A stretch of 64,000 nt of DNA from Trichodelitschia bisporula. Its lineage: Eukaryota > Ascomycota > Dothideomycetes > Phaeotrichales > Phaeotrichaceae. Location: the NCBI GenBank assembly GCA_010356995.1, contig ML996688.1, positions 124,001-188,000 of the forward strand, given 5' to 3'. A model generated the notes under the pieces. That model was not told the DNA's origin. It searched no databases and saw nothing but the letters and a program-made list of their open reading frames with translations. Position numbers and translations under genes: made by a program. Of the stretch, positions 22,100-33,660 are shown in pieces; position 1 is the first letter of the stretch; each line of letters begins with the position of its first letter.

Positions 22100-23759
22100 A
22101 ACGAGGAGTATCTGAAAGTTGAGGTGCTGTTGATGTGTACAGAAAACGCCTGAAGGTGGGACCGTAGACCTTTATGTACAGATGTACTGTTAGCAAAGAG
22201 CGCTCGCTTGCCAGCATCTGGCATGCGGTTTGCCATAACGGTGCTCGCGGTGTCGGTGCCGGGTAGGTGAAGAGTCACAGCGAGATGGTCAAGCGTGGCG
22301 GTGCGACATGCGCCAATCTCCTTCGGAGCCCTGTGCCTCAGATCCTTTGAGTTGACAATAATACCGTACAGTCATTCGGCTTCTCCTCATCCTCCCCATC
22401 CTTCTTGCTGCTCCCTTTCTTTATTTTGCCAGTGATGACAAGGCGTCGAAGAGTGAAGCGACGTTTGACGCAGGAACAACACGCACGCACACCGCACGCG
22501 AGAGAGACGCCAGGAGGCGGCGCTTGCCCCCGGATCGGCACTCGGACTCCACTCGGGCGCGCGGGCTGCACAGACGCAACGCTTCGGCTCGCGTGGGCCT
22601 CGGCGGCGGCGTCATGGCGGTGGATCGAGCTTTAAAGGGCCTGAGCTTGTTCTTTTTTTCCTTTTCGCTTCCACGAATGAATTGCTGTCAGGGCAAGGGA
22701 GGGGGAGAGAGTGAGGGGGAAAGGGAAGGGAAGAGGAATTGGAGAGGGCGGAAGATTGGTCAGACCAGCCGAGTGTATCCCACATGAATTTCTGGAACAC
22801 GTCGCCGAAGGCGTATCAAAACGCTCGAGAAGCGTGTCAACGTCTTCTGCTCCGCACATTGGCCGTCTCAGAACGTGGGAGAGAACATGGCAACAAGGGC
22901 TGTGATATCAAACATACGGCTATATTCATCCTTCTACCAAATAACAACCATCACCAAATCTTGCAAATCTCATCTCTGCTCCCCCTCAAGCACCCTCGGA
23001 TCTGGCAGGCGTGTGGCATCTCCACACATCATCTACACGCCCACATCTTACCGGGAACCCCACCATTACCCGTCTTCTAGAAGAGATCCGTTCATCCATG
23101 GCGATATTGCGGCAGACAGCCTATAGAAATATGTGCAAACTGGTTTGGTATTGTATGCGAAACACGCTGCTTCGCTCCCCTGCGCAGCTCTCTGGGTTCC
23201 GGGCTTTGACACTTTTCGCCTGTCTAACTGCTCTCCGTCTCTCTCTGCACAACGACATTCGTTCCCCTCCACCACCACCACCACCCATTTCACTTCATCG
23301 TTGTAAATGTAGCCCCCCGCATAACTCAATCGCCATCGACAGACCTGTAAACAGCAACACGCAAGCTCTCCGGATCAATTCATACCGTTGCAGTAGACTT
23401 GTCTCTAGCGGAAGCTGCACCACCCCCTGCAGCTGATTTGCTTTGTTGTCCATACGCGTCCCCTCCTCTCCCTCCACCATCGCCCCCTCCCCGCTCATCA
23501 ACGTCCAACCAACGAACCCCTCCGCCACCACCATCATAACCCACCTTACTGCTTTGCTTTTTCACCGCATACCAATCTGCTGAGTGCTACTCTTTTGGAC
23601 ATCAATCATATCGCTCAGCGTTAATCGAGTGCTACGTATGCTATCGTCGTCCACCTCATTCGCCACTAACCTTTCCAAAGCTCTCACAGCTAGAATGTCG
23701 TCCTTCTGAACCAGCCAACAACCACTACCGCTCCTTCATTTATTCTTACATCTTGTACA
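22100..23759. other. Intergenic, divergent promoters
   Basis: Between the minus-strand MJ1316 gene and the plus-strand F-box gene. Purine-rich at 22,690-22,750, pyrimidine-rich from about 23,260 to 23,760, the latter probably the promoter and 5' leader of the large gene. No gene seen. Confidence 0.45.
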
Positions 23760-26700
23760 ATGCGGCGCTACACGCGCCCTGGCGCTGGCGGCACCCTCTA
23801 CTACAAGGCATCTTCGTCGTCGGATCCCGTCACCCTCATCCACAGCTTCGACTCTGACTCGCTACCCACGCGTCCTGTGCGCCCATCTCCGCTCTCTGCC
23901 AGCACTATCCAAGGCCTGCCGCTCGACCTCCTCAACCGCCTGCGTACCTTTCCCCTCTTCCTCAGCGCGCCGGACAGCTTTCTACAAGAGGTCGGGCAGC
24001 ATTTGCGCCCGCAGCTATATCAGCCCCACGAACCGGTGCTCAATGAGGGTGACGATGCAAAGGCCATGTACTGGCTCGTCCGGGGCGCCCTGCGCGTCAC
24101 AAGCAGAGATGGCGAGAGCACCTATGCGGAGCTGCTGCCAGGCGCATTTTTCGGCGAAATCGGCGTGCTTATGGGCGTTCCGCGGACGGCCACCATTGTC
24201 GCTAAGCTGAAGAGTCTGGTCGTTCGTCTTGGCCGCGAAGACCTGGTGCGAATACTGGCCGACTACCCCGCGGTTGAACGGGCGATCCGCGAGGAGGCAG
24301 CCGAGAGGCTGTCTATCCTCGACCGGAAGAAACGCGAGGGCCAGGCGGCGAAGACGCTGAACAACCTCGCGCGTCAAGGCGTGGTGCGCAAGCGGCCGCG
24401 TGAGGATGAGAAGCTGGCTGATCTGAGGATTGAGCCGGAGCCAAAGCCGGAGGTGCCACTCATTGGACCCGCACCACACGGCAAGAAACGCAAAAGTCCT
24501 TCCCCGAGCCTCGTCGAGACGGTACGGGACAGTGCGTTGGGGAGTGGCAGCGTCAACGTGCGCCAGCTGCTACGTGAGCTGCCGCTCTTTGGGCAGCTTC
24601 CGCCTGCGATTTTGCACTTTCTTGGTCTAAACGCCCAACCGCGTACGTATCCTCCATTTACAGACATCATACGGCAAGGCGAGCGTGGACGAGATGTCTA
24701 TTTTATTGTGCGAGGCGAAGTGGAGGTTGTGGTCGAAGAGCGCTCAACGCCTTCTGCCACTGGCGATGCGAACATGGAGGACGGCTCAATGCCTTCTCCG
24801 ACCCCGAGCGTCGACACGGTCATCAAGGCCCGGCTACGCGCAGGCCAGTACTTTGGCGAGGTTGTGTCGCTGTCGCTTGCTCCGCGCCGCACGGCCACCG
24901 TCCGATCTGTCACCGCTGTTGAGTGTCTTATGATCTCTGGCTCCACTTTGGACGATCTGTGGGCCATGTGCGGCCCTGATATTCGCAAACAGGTTGAACG
25001 CACCGCCCGCGAACGTTTAGCAGACCAGTCACCGACGCAGACGCAAGCGAGTCTACCCTCACTCTCAGCCGGCATCAGTCCGCAACCAGCTATCATAGTT
25101 CCCCCTCCACCCTCCGACGCAGATATTCCAATGCCGGACGCCGACTCCGTCCCGACGCTGAAAGTGGACGCCGAGCCACCCCCGCGTCGTCCGCAAAGTG
25201 TAACCTTCAACCTCCCCCCCTTCCTTCCCTCTGACGACACCCGAACCGAAGAACGCACCGTGGAGGCCCAAGTCGACCCCGACCCCTTCCTCAACATCGA
25301 CCTGGAAAACGTGCGTTCCCGCTCCCGCCGCGGCAGCCTCGCGCCGCCGCAATCCCCTGGAGTCCCAAGCTCGCCCAACTCCAGCGCTCCAAGCGAGGAG
25401 CACACAAACGGCATGACCCTCCTTCCCATGCCGCTCAATTTCAGGCTCGGCTCCCCCCCTCGAGCCCTCAGCACCCCCTTCCCCGATCCCCTCAGCCCAA
25501 CCACCCGCCTCACCTTCGCCCACCTAAGCAACAAACGCGCGCGCACAGGCCGAATTCACCCGCCCGCCACGCTCCTCGCCTCGAGTCGGGGCCGCAAACT
25601 CCCCGACGCGGTGCTAACGCAGGTCTTCGCCAACCTACCCCTCGCGCCGCTGCTCCGCGCCCGTGCCGTCTGCGTCCACTGGCTCGATCTCATCAGCCAC
25701 GCGCCCGCCGCGCTGCCCGTCCTCGACCTGCGCCCCTATAACCGGCTCGTCACCGACGCGGTGTTGACCACCGTCATAGCGCCGTTTGTGCGCGAGCGCC
25801 CCCGCGTCGTGGACCTTAGTCACTGCTTCCACGTCACGGACGAGGGGTTTGGGGCTTTGGCGCGCGCGTGCGGCGCGGGCGTGCGCGTGTGGCGCATGCG
25901 CAGCGTGTGGGATGTCAGCGGACAGGCGGTGCTGGAGATGGTGGGCCGGGCACGGGGGCTCGAAGAGGTGGATTTGAGTAATTGTCGCAAGGTCGGGGAT
26001 AATCTGCTCGCCCGCGTGGTGGGTTGGGTTGTGCCGGAAGGGTATGTGGCGCCTGCTGGGGAGGAGGGGCGCGGGCGGGGCAGGGGACGGAAGGGGAAAG
26101 AGGCCGTGGCGCAGGCGCAGGCTGTGCCTGGGACGGTGGTGGGGTGCTCGGGGCTCAAGCGGTTGACGCTGAGTTATTGCAAGCATATTACGGATCGGTC
26201 GATGGCGCATATTGCCGCTCATGCGGCGGGAAGGATTGAGGAGATGGATTTGACGAGGTGCACGACTATTACGGATGCGGGGTTTGCGCATTGGGGGTTG
26301 TATAATTTTGCGAGGCTGCGCCGGCTGGTGCTGGCGGATTGCACGTATTTGACGGATCATGCGGTTGTGAGTTTGTGTAATGCGGCGAAGGGGTTGAGGG
26401 AATTGGATTTGGTGAGTTTTTTGGGAAAGCTTTTGGGATGGGGCTAATGGGTTCAGAGTTTCTGCTGCGCGCTATCTGACACGGCGACGGAGGTCCTGGC
26501 GCTGGGATGTCCGCATCTTACGCATTTAAATCTTGCGTTTTGCGGGTCTGCGGTTTCGGATGCGAGTCTCCGTGCTGTGGGGCTGCATTTGCTTGAGTTG
26601 CAGGATCTGTCAGTACGCGGATGCGTAAGGGTTACAGGGAAGGGAGTCGAGGCGGTGGTTGAGGGGTGTGGGCGACTTGTCAGGTTTGATGTGTCGCAGT

Positions 26701-26828
26701 GTAGGAATCTGGTCGACTGGGTGAGGCTGGGGGGTGTGGGGAGAGTTAATGAGAAGTATCGGAGGGGACGGGAGTGGGATGTTGCGTTTTGTGTTGTTGC
26801 TGATGGGAGGTGGAGGGAGGTTAGGTGA
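23760..26828 (+). CDS. F-box/LRR protein with two cyclic-nucleotide-binding domains
   Basis: Exons 23760-26411 and 26457-26828 around a 45-nt intron give 1,007 residues. Two cNMP-binding (CNB) domains lie at about residues 64-175 and 267-410; each has a phosphate-binding cassette, FFGEIGVLMGVPRTATI near 130 and YFGEVVSLSLAPRRTATV near 363, both with the conserved Gly-Glu and Arg. A linker rich in Pro, Ser and Asp follows. The F-box is at about 610-650 (LPDAVLTQVFANLPLAPLLRA), then AMN1-type leucine-rich repeats to the end (VDLSHCFHVTDEGF, VDLSNCRKVGDN, LTLSYCKHITDRSM). F-box proteins link SKP1-cullin ubiquitin ligases to targets; the CNB domains suggest regulation by cAMP/cGMP or a structural role. 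The intron sits within a repeat and keeps its register. A loop rich in G and R near residue 760 (GEEGRGRGRGRKG) interrupts one repeat. Confidence 0.88.
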
Positions 26829-28775
26829 TAGGGGAGGTGTTGCATGATGGGAGTTTTGGGCATTGCAGAGCACGGGTTTTGGATATATGAGGGGATTCTT
26901 GGGTAGATGTTGGGGTTGTGTGTATGAGGCGTTCTTTCGTTACTCCTGGGAGCGTGGTGTGGTGGGGTTGTTGGCTGTAGATTTGTTGGATATCCTAGTG
27001 TATGATGATGGCCTCGTGGGGGCAAGTTTTCGGTTCTTTAAGAGGGGAATGTTGAGAGTGATAGTCCTATACTCGTATCCGTGGAGATCGGGCCACACAC
27101 GACTTCGTGCGCGAGGATATTGGCTGTGCTTTTTACCAAGCGACGGGCAAAGGTCTCCAATTCAAGCCTTTCTAGCTATACCCGACAATACAATCGAATC
27201 ATCGCGGTATCAAATCCCACTAAACCAGCCGTCCCGTATTTTCCCCACGCGGCTGCCCAGACCCCACCCCGGCCCGATCCGCCGTTGTGCCATGCAGGGG
27301 GGTCCAATCCGCGTGGCGTTGGCGCGGTGCACGGATGCTGGGGTTTGACGACAACTGCAGTCGACGCGGAGAACGAAGGGTCATACTTGTAGATGACCCG
27401 GCTCCACCGTTTGGGGGTGGGTTGCTTCATCGTGGATTCTGTTTGGCGTGACTGCGCTGATGACTGCAGAGGACTGTAACGATGGCTATGGCTGTGTATA
27501 AAAGCTGCTGAAGAATTTGGCCGGAGGGAGCGGGACTGACGCAGGATATACGCCGCTGAGCAGCTCACCATCATGCCATCCTCCCCACAGCAAAAATACC
27601 CACGGCAATTTAGCGAGAGGTTCAGGGCGCTAATATAGCTTTTACGGCGGCAATCCGCGCGGCGATGAAGCCGTCCTTCCGTCCGCAGACGACGCTGAAA
27701 GACAAAATACCAAGAGTATCTGGACCGCTATGCTGCTTGATGGGGAGATTGAGGCGGAGGGTAACTGGGGGTGTGGGGGGGAGATGGTTTGGTATCGTGC
27801 TGAGTTTCAGATGAAAGCGACACGCTAACTTTGCTGCTCAAACATGCGGAAGGAGGTCGAGATGGGGATGCGCCGGCTACAGCTTTAGGCTATGAAGACG
27901 TCGAAGTGGATGGGCTAAACGCGTAATCTGTCGGCATAACGCACCAACCGTCTTACGCGGGGGCTTTATATTCACCGCTGATGCCTGCTCAACGCTGCTG
28001 GAAGACGCATGGCTCCAGCGGCTCTGGCCTTCCGTCCAGCAGATATAGCAAACGGTAGACCCCATAGATCCACCTTCCATGTCGGCCAACAGTCCTAAAT
28101 AACCGGCTCCTGCTCCAGCATCCGACGACATGTCGGAAAAGCACTGCTGTACGAGACAGGAAGATGTACGAGAAGCCTCTCGGCGCAGAGCTACGTCGGC
28201 ATATCAACTGCCAACTCTTACCGGCAATATGACAGCCGGCTAGCGCTGGAGTGGCTGGAGTGAGTGCTGGCTCCTTCCATAAAATATCCGTTTGCTCGCG
28301 GTTCGCTCGATTGGGCAAGTGTGGCGAGTATTCGCGTGGTCTGTGCGTGATGAATGGTGGTGGTAAATTCACTGAGTTCCGCTCGTCGACTTCTTCTTTG
28401 CCCCACGAAAGTTTCGAAAAAGTTCCTTTCCTCGACAACCGCTTCCACATTTGCCGACGCTTGCTCCATTGCTTTGCGGCTTCGAACTTACTACTGGTCG
28501 TTTCTCTCACGATGGTGTGGACGCTTCCGAGGCTGCAAGTTTCACGCTCAATTCGTCTAGCCATCTTCCTGGTCAGCAACTCATCATAGTAGTAGCTCCA
28601 GTTTGATTGGTTTGTTCTCACTGCTTCGCCAGTCTGAACTTTCTGCTTGTCATCACTCACACTCGTGTGCTACCGCTCCTGTTCCTGTAAGTTTCACTGT
28701 CCTTTCGCTTAACCATCATCCTCTTCATAACTACGAATCATCATCGCTAGCACACATCATCACCAACGTAGCACA
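26829..28775. other. Intergenic
   Basis: No supportable gene. G-rich on the plus strand near the start and at 27,770-27,790. The last few hundred bases are the likely promoter of the next gene. Confidence 0.45.
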
Positions 28776-30085
28776 ATGGATTTCTTTAGAACCACACGCC
28801 TGGGGCCCGGCATACCAAGCGACCCCAAATCCTCCGGGGTCCTAGATCTCGTCGACACGATCATCCCACGGATCCTCGAGGCGATGCACACCATCGACAA
28901 TAGAGCCCTCCTCGACACCTTCCTCGACGCGATTGACATCATCCGCTCGCTGCTCCACTACATCGCCGCCTTCGCAGCCTCCAACTCGCCATACCAAATC
29001 CTCGCCGCGAACCCAGAGTCCGCAGCACAATGGGCCCAGACTGCCGCCGACACCATCGCTCTGTTCCGCGGCTTGGCCCACAACACCATGCTGGCCTGCG
29101 TACGCGCTGCGCTTCCGCACGTTGTAATGGAAGATGGGAACGACCCGCGGGCGAAGCACCTGGGCGCGCGTTTTGCCGCTACACTGGCTATGCCCATGCT
29201 GGAAACTATGATCCGTGACTTGTTGACGCGCTTAAGGGCGCGCCGCTGTTCAAATGCTCGGCGGAGTGTGTGCGTCGTGGAGCTGGGGTGACACGGGTGT
29301 GTGCGTATACGCGTATGAGGGAGGGGTTTGTTGTTACTGTATGTGAAGCGGTTGGGAAGTTGGATGGAATTTGAATGTTCGTGGAGGCGACGAGGGTGGT
29401 GACGAGGGAGATCCAGATGGAGGCGGTGATGATGCTTGTGGATGAGGAGTTGCGGACTATAGGGCCGGTGTGGTATGATCCCTTTCGGCCGACGACTTCA
29501 TTGCCACTTGTGCCCAAACCACACGATAAGCGTGTGGCCGGGGACACCACTTTGAACGCGGCGAACGCCCCGGGTGATCACACAGCCTCTCTAGCGGACA
29601 ACAAGGCTGAACCGGCACTTCAGTCACAATCCGGCCCCTCCATGCGAACCGTGGATGATCACTCCCTTCTAGGCTCCTCGACTTCCACGGACATCAGCGA
29701 CTGCGCCCGCCGGGCCCTCGGGATGCTCCCAACCCGGCGCTATGCCGCGGCGCGCCGCAAGGTGCCGAGTCCCTTGTCTCCCACCGGCGCCGTCATCGAT
29801 TCCGATTCAGACGCCCGGCCTGCTCGTACTATAGCCGAGCCGACCCGCGCCACGCCTTGTCCACCGCCGGTCCTGCGCTCGGACGTCGACCCGCGCGAGG
29901 ACGGCACCTGCGACATACAGTCCGAAGCCGGATCGTTGGCAGCCGTTGGCAGGACGCTGGCTTCTATCTGCAAGGCTCTGGACCTTGCGTGTGAAGGGCG
30001 GGGTGTGGGTGGCATTCCGGGCCAGCCGCGGGTTGGGCCTCTGGGTAGGAGCGTGGCAGTGGGGAGGGCGAATGCTGCCTGCTAG
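28776..30085 (+). CDS. Unrecognised gene with a break in frame
   Basis: No family recognised. The first part (28776 to about 29232) encodes a mainly helical stretch: LDLVDTIIPRILEAMH, FLDAIDIIRSLLHYIAAF, AATLAMPMLETMIRDLLTRL. Just after that, reading continues well in another frame as KGAPLFKCSAECVRRGAG...; either one base is missing or a less obvious intron joins the two. A 48-nt intron at 29339-29386 (GTATGT to GGAG) then joins MREGFVVT to ATRVVTREIQMEAV. The rest, to 30085, starts as a helix (MMLVDEELRTIG) and then becomes a Ser/Pro/Ala-rich disordered tail. The final residues (GRSVAVGRANAAC) carry no known signal. No signal peptide. It may be a lineage-specific gene, perhaps decaying. Confidence 0.45.
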
Positions 30086-30796
30086 TCTGGCGTGAGGGGG
30101 AGGGAGTTGGTCGTGGGTCTGCCGGAGGAGGGGCAGGGGAGGGGGAGGGATGAGGAGGATTGTGTGGTGAGTCGGTTGACTCTCAGGGCGGAGGAGTTAA
30201 TTAGGATGGGGGCGGGGCGGGGATGAGGGTTCGTATGTGGAGGATGGTGGGTGTGGTTGACTGTCTGTTGTGGTAGTTCTTCATCTTTGATCTGACTGGA
30301 GTGTTTTCTGCTGGTTCACGTATCGTGAGCTGCAGGAGCCGTTGATCATGTTACGTTAGATCTAGAGGAAGAATCTCTGCTGTGGTGGACGACTATGTTG
30401 TTGGCCGTGAATATGTCGTGATTCACAACCGTATTATGGCTCTTGAGAGGCCTCTCTCGGAATAAATTCCGGTCTAACTAAACGGTGGTATCATTCTCGC
30501 TGAAGGGCTTTATCTGATTGGATTTGATGGATTTTTGCCCTATTTGGATAGATCTCTTTCATATTGCAATCGGGATACATCAGTGTCATCTAGGTAATCA
30601 CGGAAAGAATCGGATCTGCGATTGAACCGTCTTTCGCACCGGGACTAACTATTGCGAGATTTTACCACTCCTTCAATTGTTTCCTTCTACTCCATCTCCT
30701 GTTGACAGCTCGAAACATAGTTGATTACCTAAGTCGTCCTCTCAGCGTTTAATTTTGGCTCAAGTATAATTCTTGTAATTCTTCTCACATCAGAAA
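30086..30796. other. Intergenic, 5' of tRNA-Tyr
   Basis: No gene seen. The composition becomes AT-richer towards the tRNA gene. Confidence 0.45.
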
Positions 30797-30886
30797 CTGT
30801 CCTTAGTCTAGTTGGTTATGGCGTCCGGCTGTAATGGTATCACCTTGTAAACCGGAAAGTCCCCAGTTCGATTCTGGGAGGACAGA
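30797..30886 (+). tRNA. tRNA-Tyr (GTA) with 16-nt intron
   Basis: Acceptor strands CTGTCCT and AGGACAG pair fully, including the C1-G72 pair typical of eukaryotic tRNA-Tyr. The T arm is CCCAG TTCGATT CTGGG; the anticodon stem is TCCGG/CCGGA. The anticodon GTA is at 30831-30833, and a 16-nt intron (30835-30850) follows the base 3' of it, the normal place. Runs of T at about 30,895-30,912 form the Pol III terminator. Confidence 0.93.
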
Positions 30887-31275
30887 CATGATTACCTTTT
30901 TGTCTTTTTTTTGGCTCACTCACATTTCATATCACGAGTACCCGCACTTTGGTTTAAGCGTTGTGTGCCCTGCGGTGGAACGTGGTCGGAACGTAGTCGA
31001 GCCAAGGCCTTGAACCATGCAACACTCGAAGGCTGAAGCCTTGCAAGGTGAACTCAATGTCGTCACTGCTTATATGTAAATTCTACTTTATGTTCTGGTC
31101 CATGCACATGGTTAGCTGGCCGACAGTCACAGCCAGGTTACAAACAGTCCTCGGAGCGGTTCAAAGTGAGCCAAAAAGAAGGACCACGTGGGTGAAAGGC
31201 TCTTTGCCGGATCTCTCTGGCCCTGTTCCCACACGTTTGGGACGCTTGCACGAAGTCAAAAAAAGATGAGGGCAT
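30887..31275. other. Between two convergent tRNA genes
   Basis: Contains the T-run terminator of tRNA-Tyr and, on the other strand, the 3' flank of tRNA-Trp, whose T-run is the AAAAAAGA stretch near 31,259-31,266 on the plus strand. No gene seen. Confidence 0.5.
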
Positions 31276-31358
31276 TGAACCCGACCCGACTTGAACGGAT
31301 AACCTTCTGGTCATTCCATTGTCTGGAATCAGATGCGCTACCGTTGCGCCACGGGTCC
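31276..31358 (-). tRNA. tRNA-Trp (CCA) with 11-nt intron
   Basis: On the minus strand the acceptor GGACCCG pairs with CGGGTTC (one G-U pair). D-arm GCGCAACGGTAGCGC, T arm ATCCG TTCAAGT CGGGT. The anticodon CCA corresponds to 31324-31326 on the plus strand. An 11-nt intron, 31312-31322, follows position 37. The anticodon stem is TCTGA/CCAGA, with one A-C mismatch next to the loop. Confidence 0.9.
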
Positions 31359-31497
31359 GATGTGAGGCCCGATGACGGTGGTTCCGTCACTCCTATATAC
31401 CGATGCGTGTATGTACATCAACCGTTTTCGCCTCATTATCCGCCGTCATGCCATATGGCTATTTACAAGACTCCAACCAGCCCTCGTCCCAAACTCC

Positions 31498-32425
31498 TCA
31501 CACATAATACTGCCTCTGCAACCAATCATCCTCCCCAAAATTATCCTTCACACACTGCCCCAGCGACTGGCACTCCTTGCTATCAAACGGCGCATACGCC
31601 CAAAACGCATTACTCTTTGCCGTGTAATTCGCGCTTCCCACTGGGACATTAACGGGCATGTCCTGGATCGCATAATCCACGTACCCGACCACGCCCACGC
31701 CTAGTCCGCCGGCTACTTCGCGCACGATCCGCGCTGTTGCTGCGTGGTCTGGGTGGTCGTAGCTGCCGTCCCATCCGCGCGTCCAGTCTTGCGTTCGCAC
31801 GATGCTGGGTTTCCGCGCCTTGATGACGTCACCCAGTGCCGACTTGATGTCGGAGAGTGACCACCCGCCGATTGACGAGGCTGATCCCGTGTACACCTTT
31901 TTCAGACTCTGCCCGCCGGTCCCGCTGAAGCCGGTTCCATCGCCGTTGCCGTCCGGGAGGCGGAACCACAGATGCTGGACATGTGGCGCGGCGGTTAGGG
32001 TGTGCAGCGCCACGCTTTGGCCGCCGAGTTTGACGGTGGATTCTTTCCACGGACTATCGGGCTTGACGCCCGCCATGAGGGCGTACGCTTGCTTATTCCC
32101 CGTTTCGCGGTCGCGGGCGTAGGACGAGGACGGGCCGGCACCGGCATCGCCCGCCGTGAGGTAGATGCTGGTGATACAGGTTTTGTGTCCGATTTCGGTG
32201 GGGAGGTCGGGGGATTGGAAGAGCAGGTCGTCGTCGGGGTGGGCGACGATGTAGAGGGAGCCGCTGAGGGTGTTAGACGGGTTTGGGGTAGGGTGAGGGG
32301 GAGGGGTGGTACCCGGTGCAGGTCCAGGGCGAGGAGCTGACGGCTTTGATGCTCGCGGCTTGGGTGAAGAGGTCATTGAGCGCCTTTGTGATGAGCAGCG
32401 GGATGGTGATCATCCACGCCGGCAT
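31498..32425 (-). CDS. PIG-L/LmbE-like de-N-acetylase, secreted, 2 exons
   Basis: LmbE/PIG-L family enzymes remove N-acetyl groups from sugars or sugar-lipids using one metal ion. Exons 32425-32313 and 32263-31498 around a 49-nt intron (branch site CTAAC) give 292 residues. The first metal motif AHPDDD lies near residue 46, and the third metal ligand motif YDHPDHAA near residue 195. The spliced start MPAWMITIPLLITKALNDLF is hydrophobic and could be a signal peptide or anchor; the alternative, unspliced frame from 32376 has a Pro/Ala-rich start with no such signal, so I prefer splicing. The two C-terminal cysteines (KECQSLGQC) fit an extracellular protein. This is the fungal LmbE-like group and not the canonical GPI-pathway PIG-L, which has a different N-terminal anchor and length. 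Substrate unknown. Confidence 0.82.
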
Positions 32426-33660
32426 TTTGACCAAGAACGAAAGACGAGATCACAACCAAATCCCACAAAACAGCGACTTCAAAACTTCACCCGCCAAAAA
32501 CTCCAGACGACAGCAAACCCAGATACATACTGCACTGGCGCCGCGGGCGGCGAGGGCAGGTATTTACGCAGGCTCATCATATCGGCACGCCATGCACAGT
32601 GACCTTGATGCGGCGTTCGGCCCACAGCAATGTCACCGCCGAACTACCCAACCACGCCCGCCGAGCATGCTACCGTTTCGCCGCCTCCATTAACACGCGA
32701 AACGCCCGTTCCGCACGCCATCCCGCCGCCGCGAGGCTGGCCACTCGTTGGCGAGACATGGAGGCGTGCGCGAGCGGGATTGGCGCCAAGAAGGGCGTGA
32801 GGGCGACTCGTGGGCGCTGGAAGACGCCGCTTGGGTTTTTCAGCTGCGGGGTGGAGGGGCCGGTGCGGGGGTGCGAGCTGAGAGGGGGAGGCTGGGAAGT
32901 CGTCATTTATGTGTTTTGTTGCAGGATGCGGGATGCTGGATTCGGGATTTTGGATTTTAAGTTGGGAGTTGGGTGGTGCGTGATGCATGATGCGTGATTC
33001 GTGAGCACGTCGCGACGCTGCCAATTCGTGGCGCTGATAAGATGCTTGGATTTTCCAGGAGATATCGCGTAGCCTTGCGGCTACTGCAGGAACGAGACGT
33101 CGATCAGCACCAGGGGTTGAGATTGAGGGGTGATGCTATTTTGACGCTGTCAGCGTGAGCTACTACGGTACCGTACATACGAAAGCGCGATTGTTTAGAC
33201 GGAAATAAAGAGTCAGCACTATCCTTGGTGGACGATGATGGTTCGGAGTTCGGATGTCGCAGTGCCACGTTGTGGCAGGCGCAGGCCAATGGGAGACTGG
33301 GAATTACCGAGTGTGCGGCTGCGACGAGGACGTTGGTGCACTGTTTCGACGATATGCAAAGCAGATTCATGCGCGCAGTTAAATCATATCGATTGGGGAA
33401 AAGACGTCGTTCGCCTTGGAAGATCTAAATCGGGAGCCGAACGGGATCGCGGGAGAGCTACCCGTTGCTAGCTCTCCAATCACTTAGCGCAAGGGTATTC
33501 TGACCGACATGCCGTTGAAAAAAGCTCCTCTTCACAAACCTCTCCACCAAGGCTGAGGTTGAAAATATCCCACACACCATCACTCAGCAAACCTTTCCTG
33601 AGGCATCCATACCCACAGGTTTCTGATATATATCGATCAATCCTCATCACCAAACCAGGT
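32426..33660. other. Intergenic
   Basis: No gene seen. It includes the promoter of the PIG-L-like gene (near 32,430-32,600) and, at the far end, the 3' region of DOM34. Confidence 0.45.

Noticed and set aside
25635-26360. Antisense frame in the F-box/LRR gene
   Set aside because: Arg/His/Pro-rich shadow of the LRR region.
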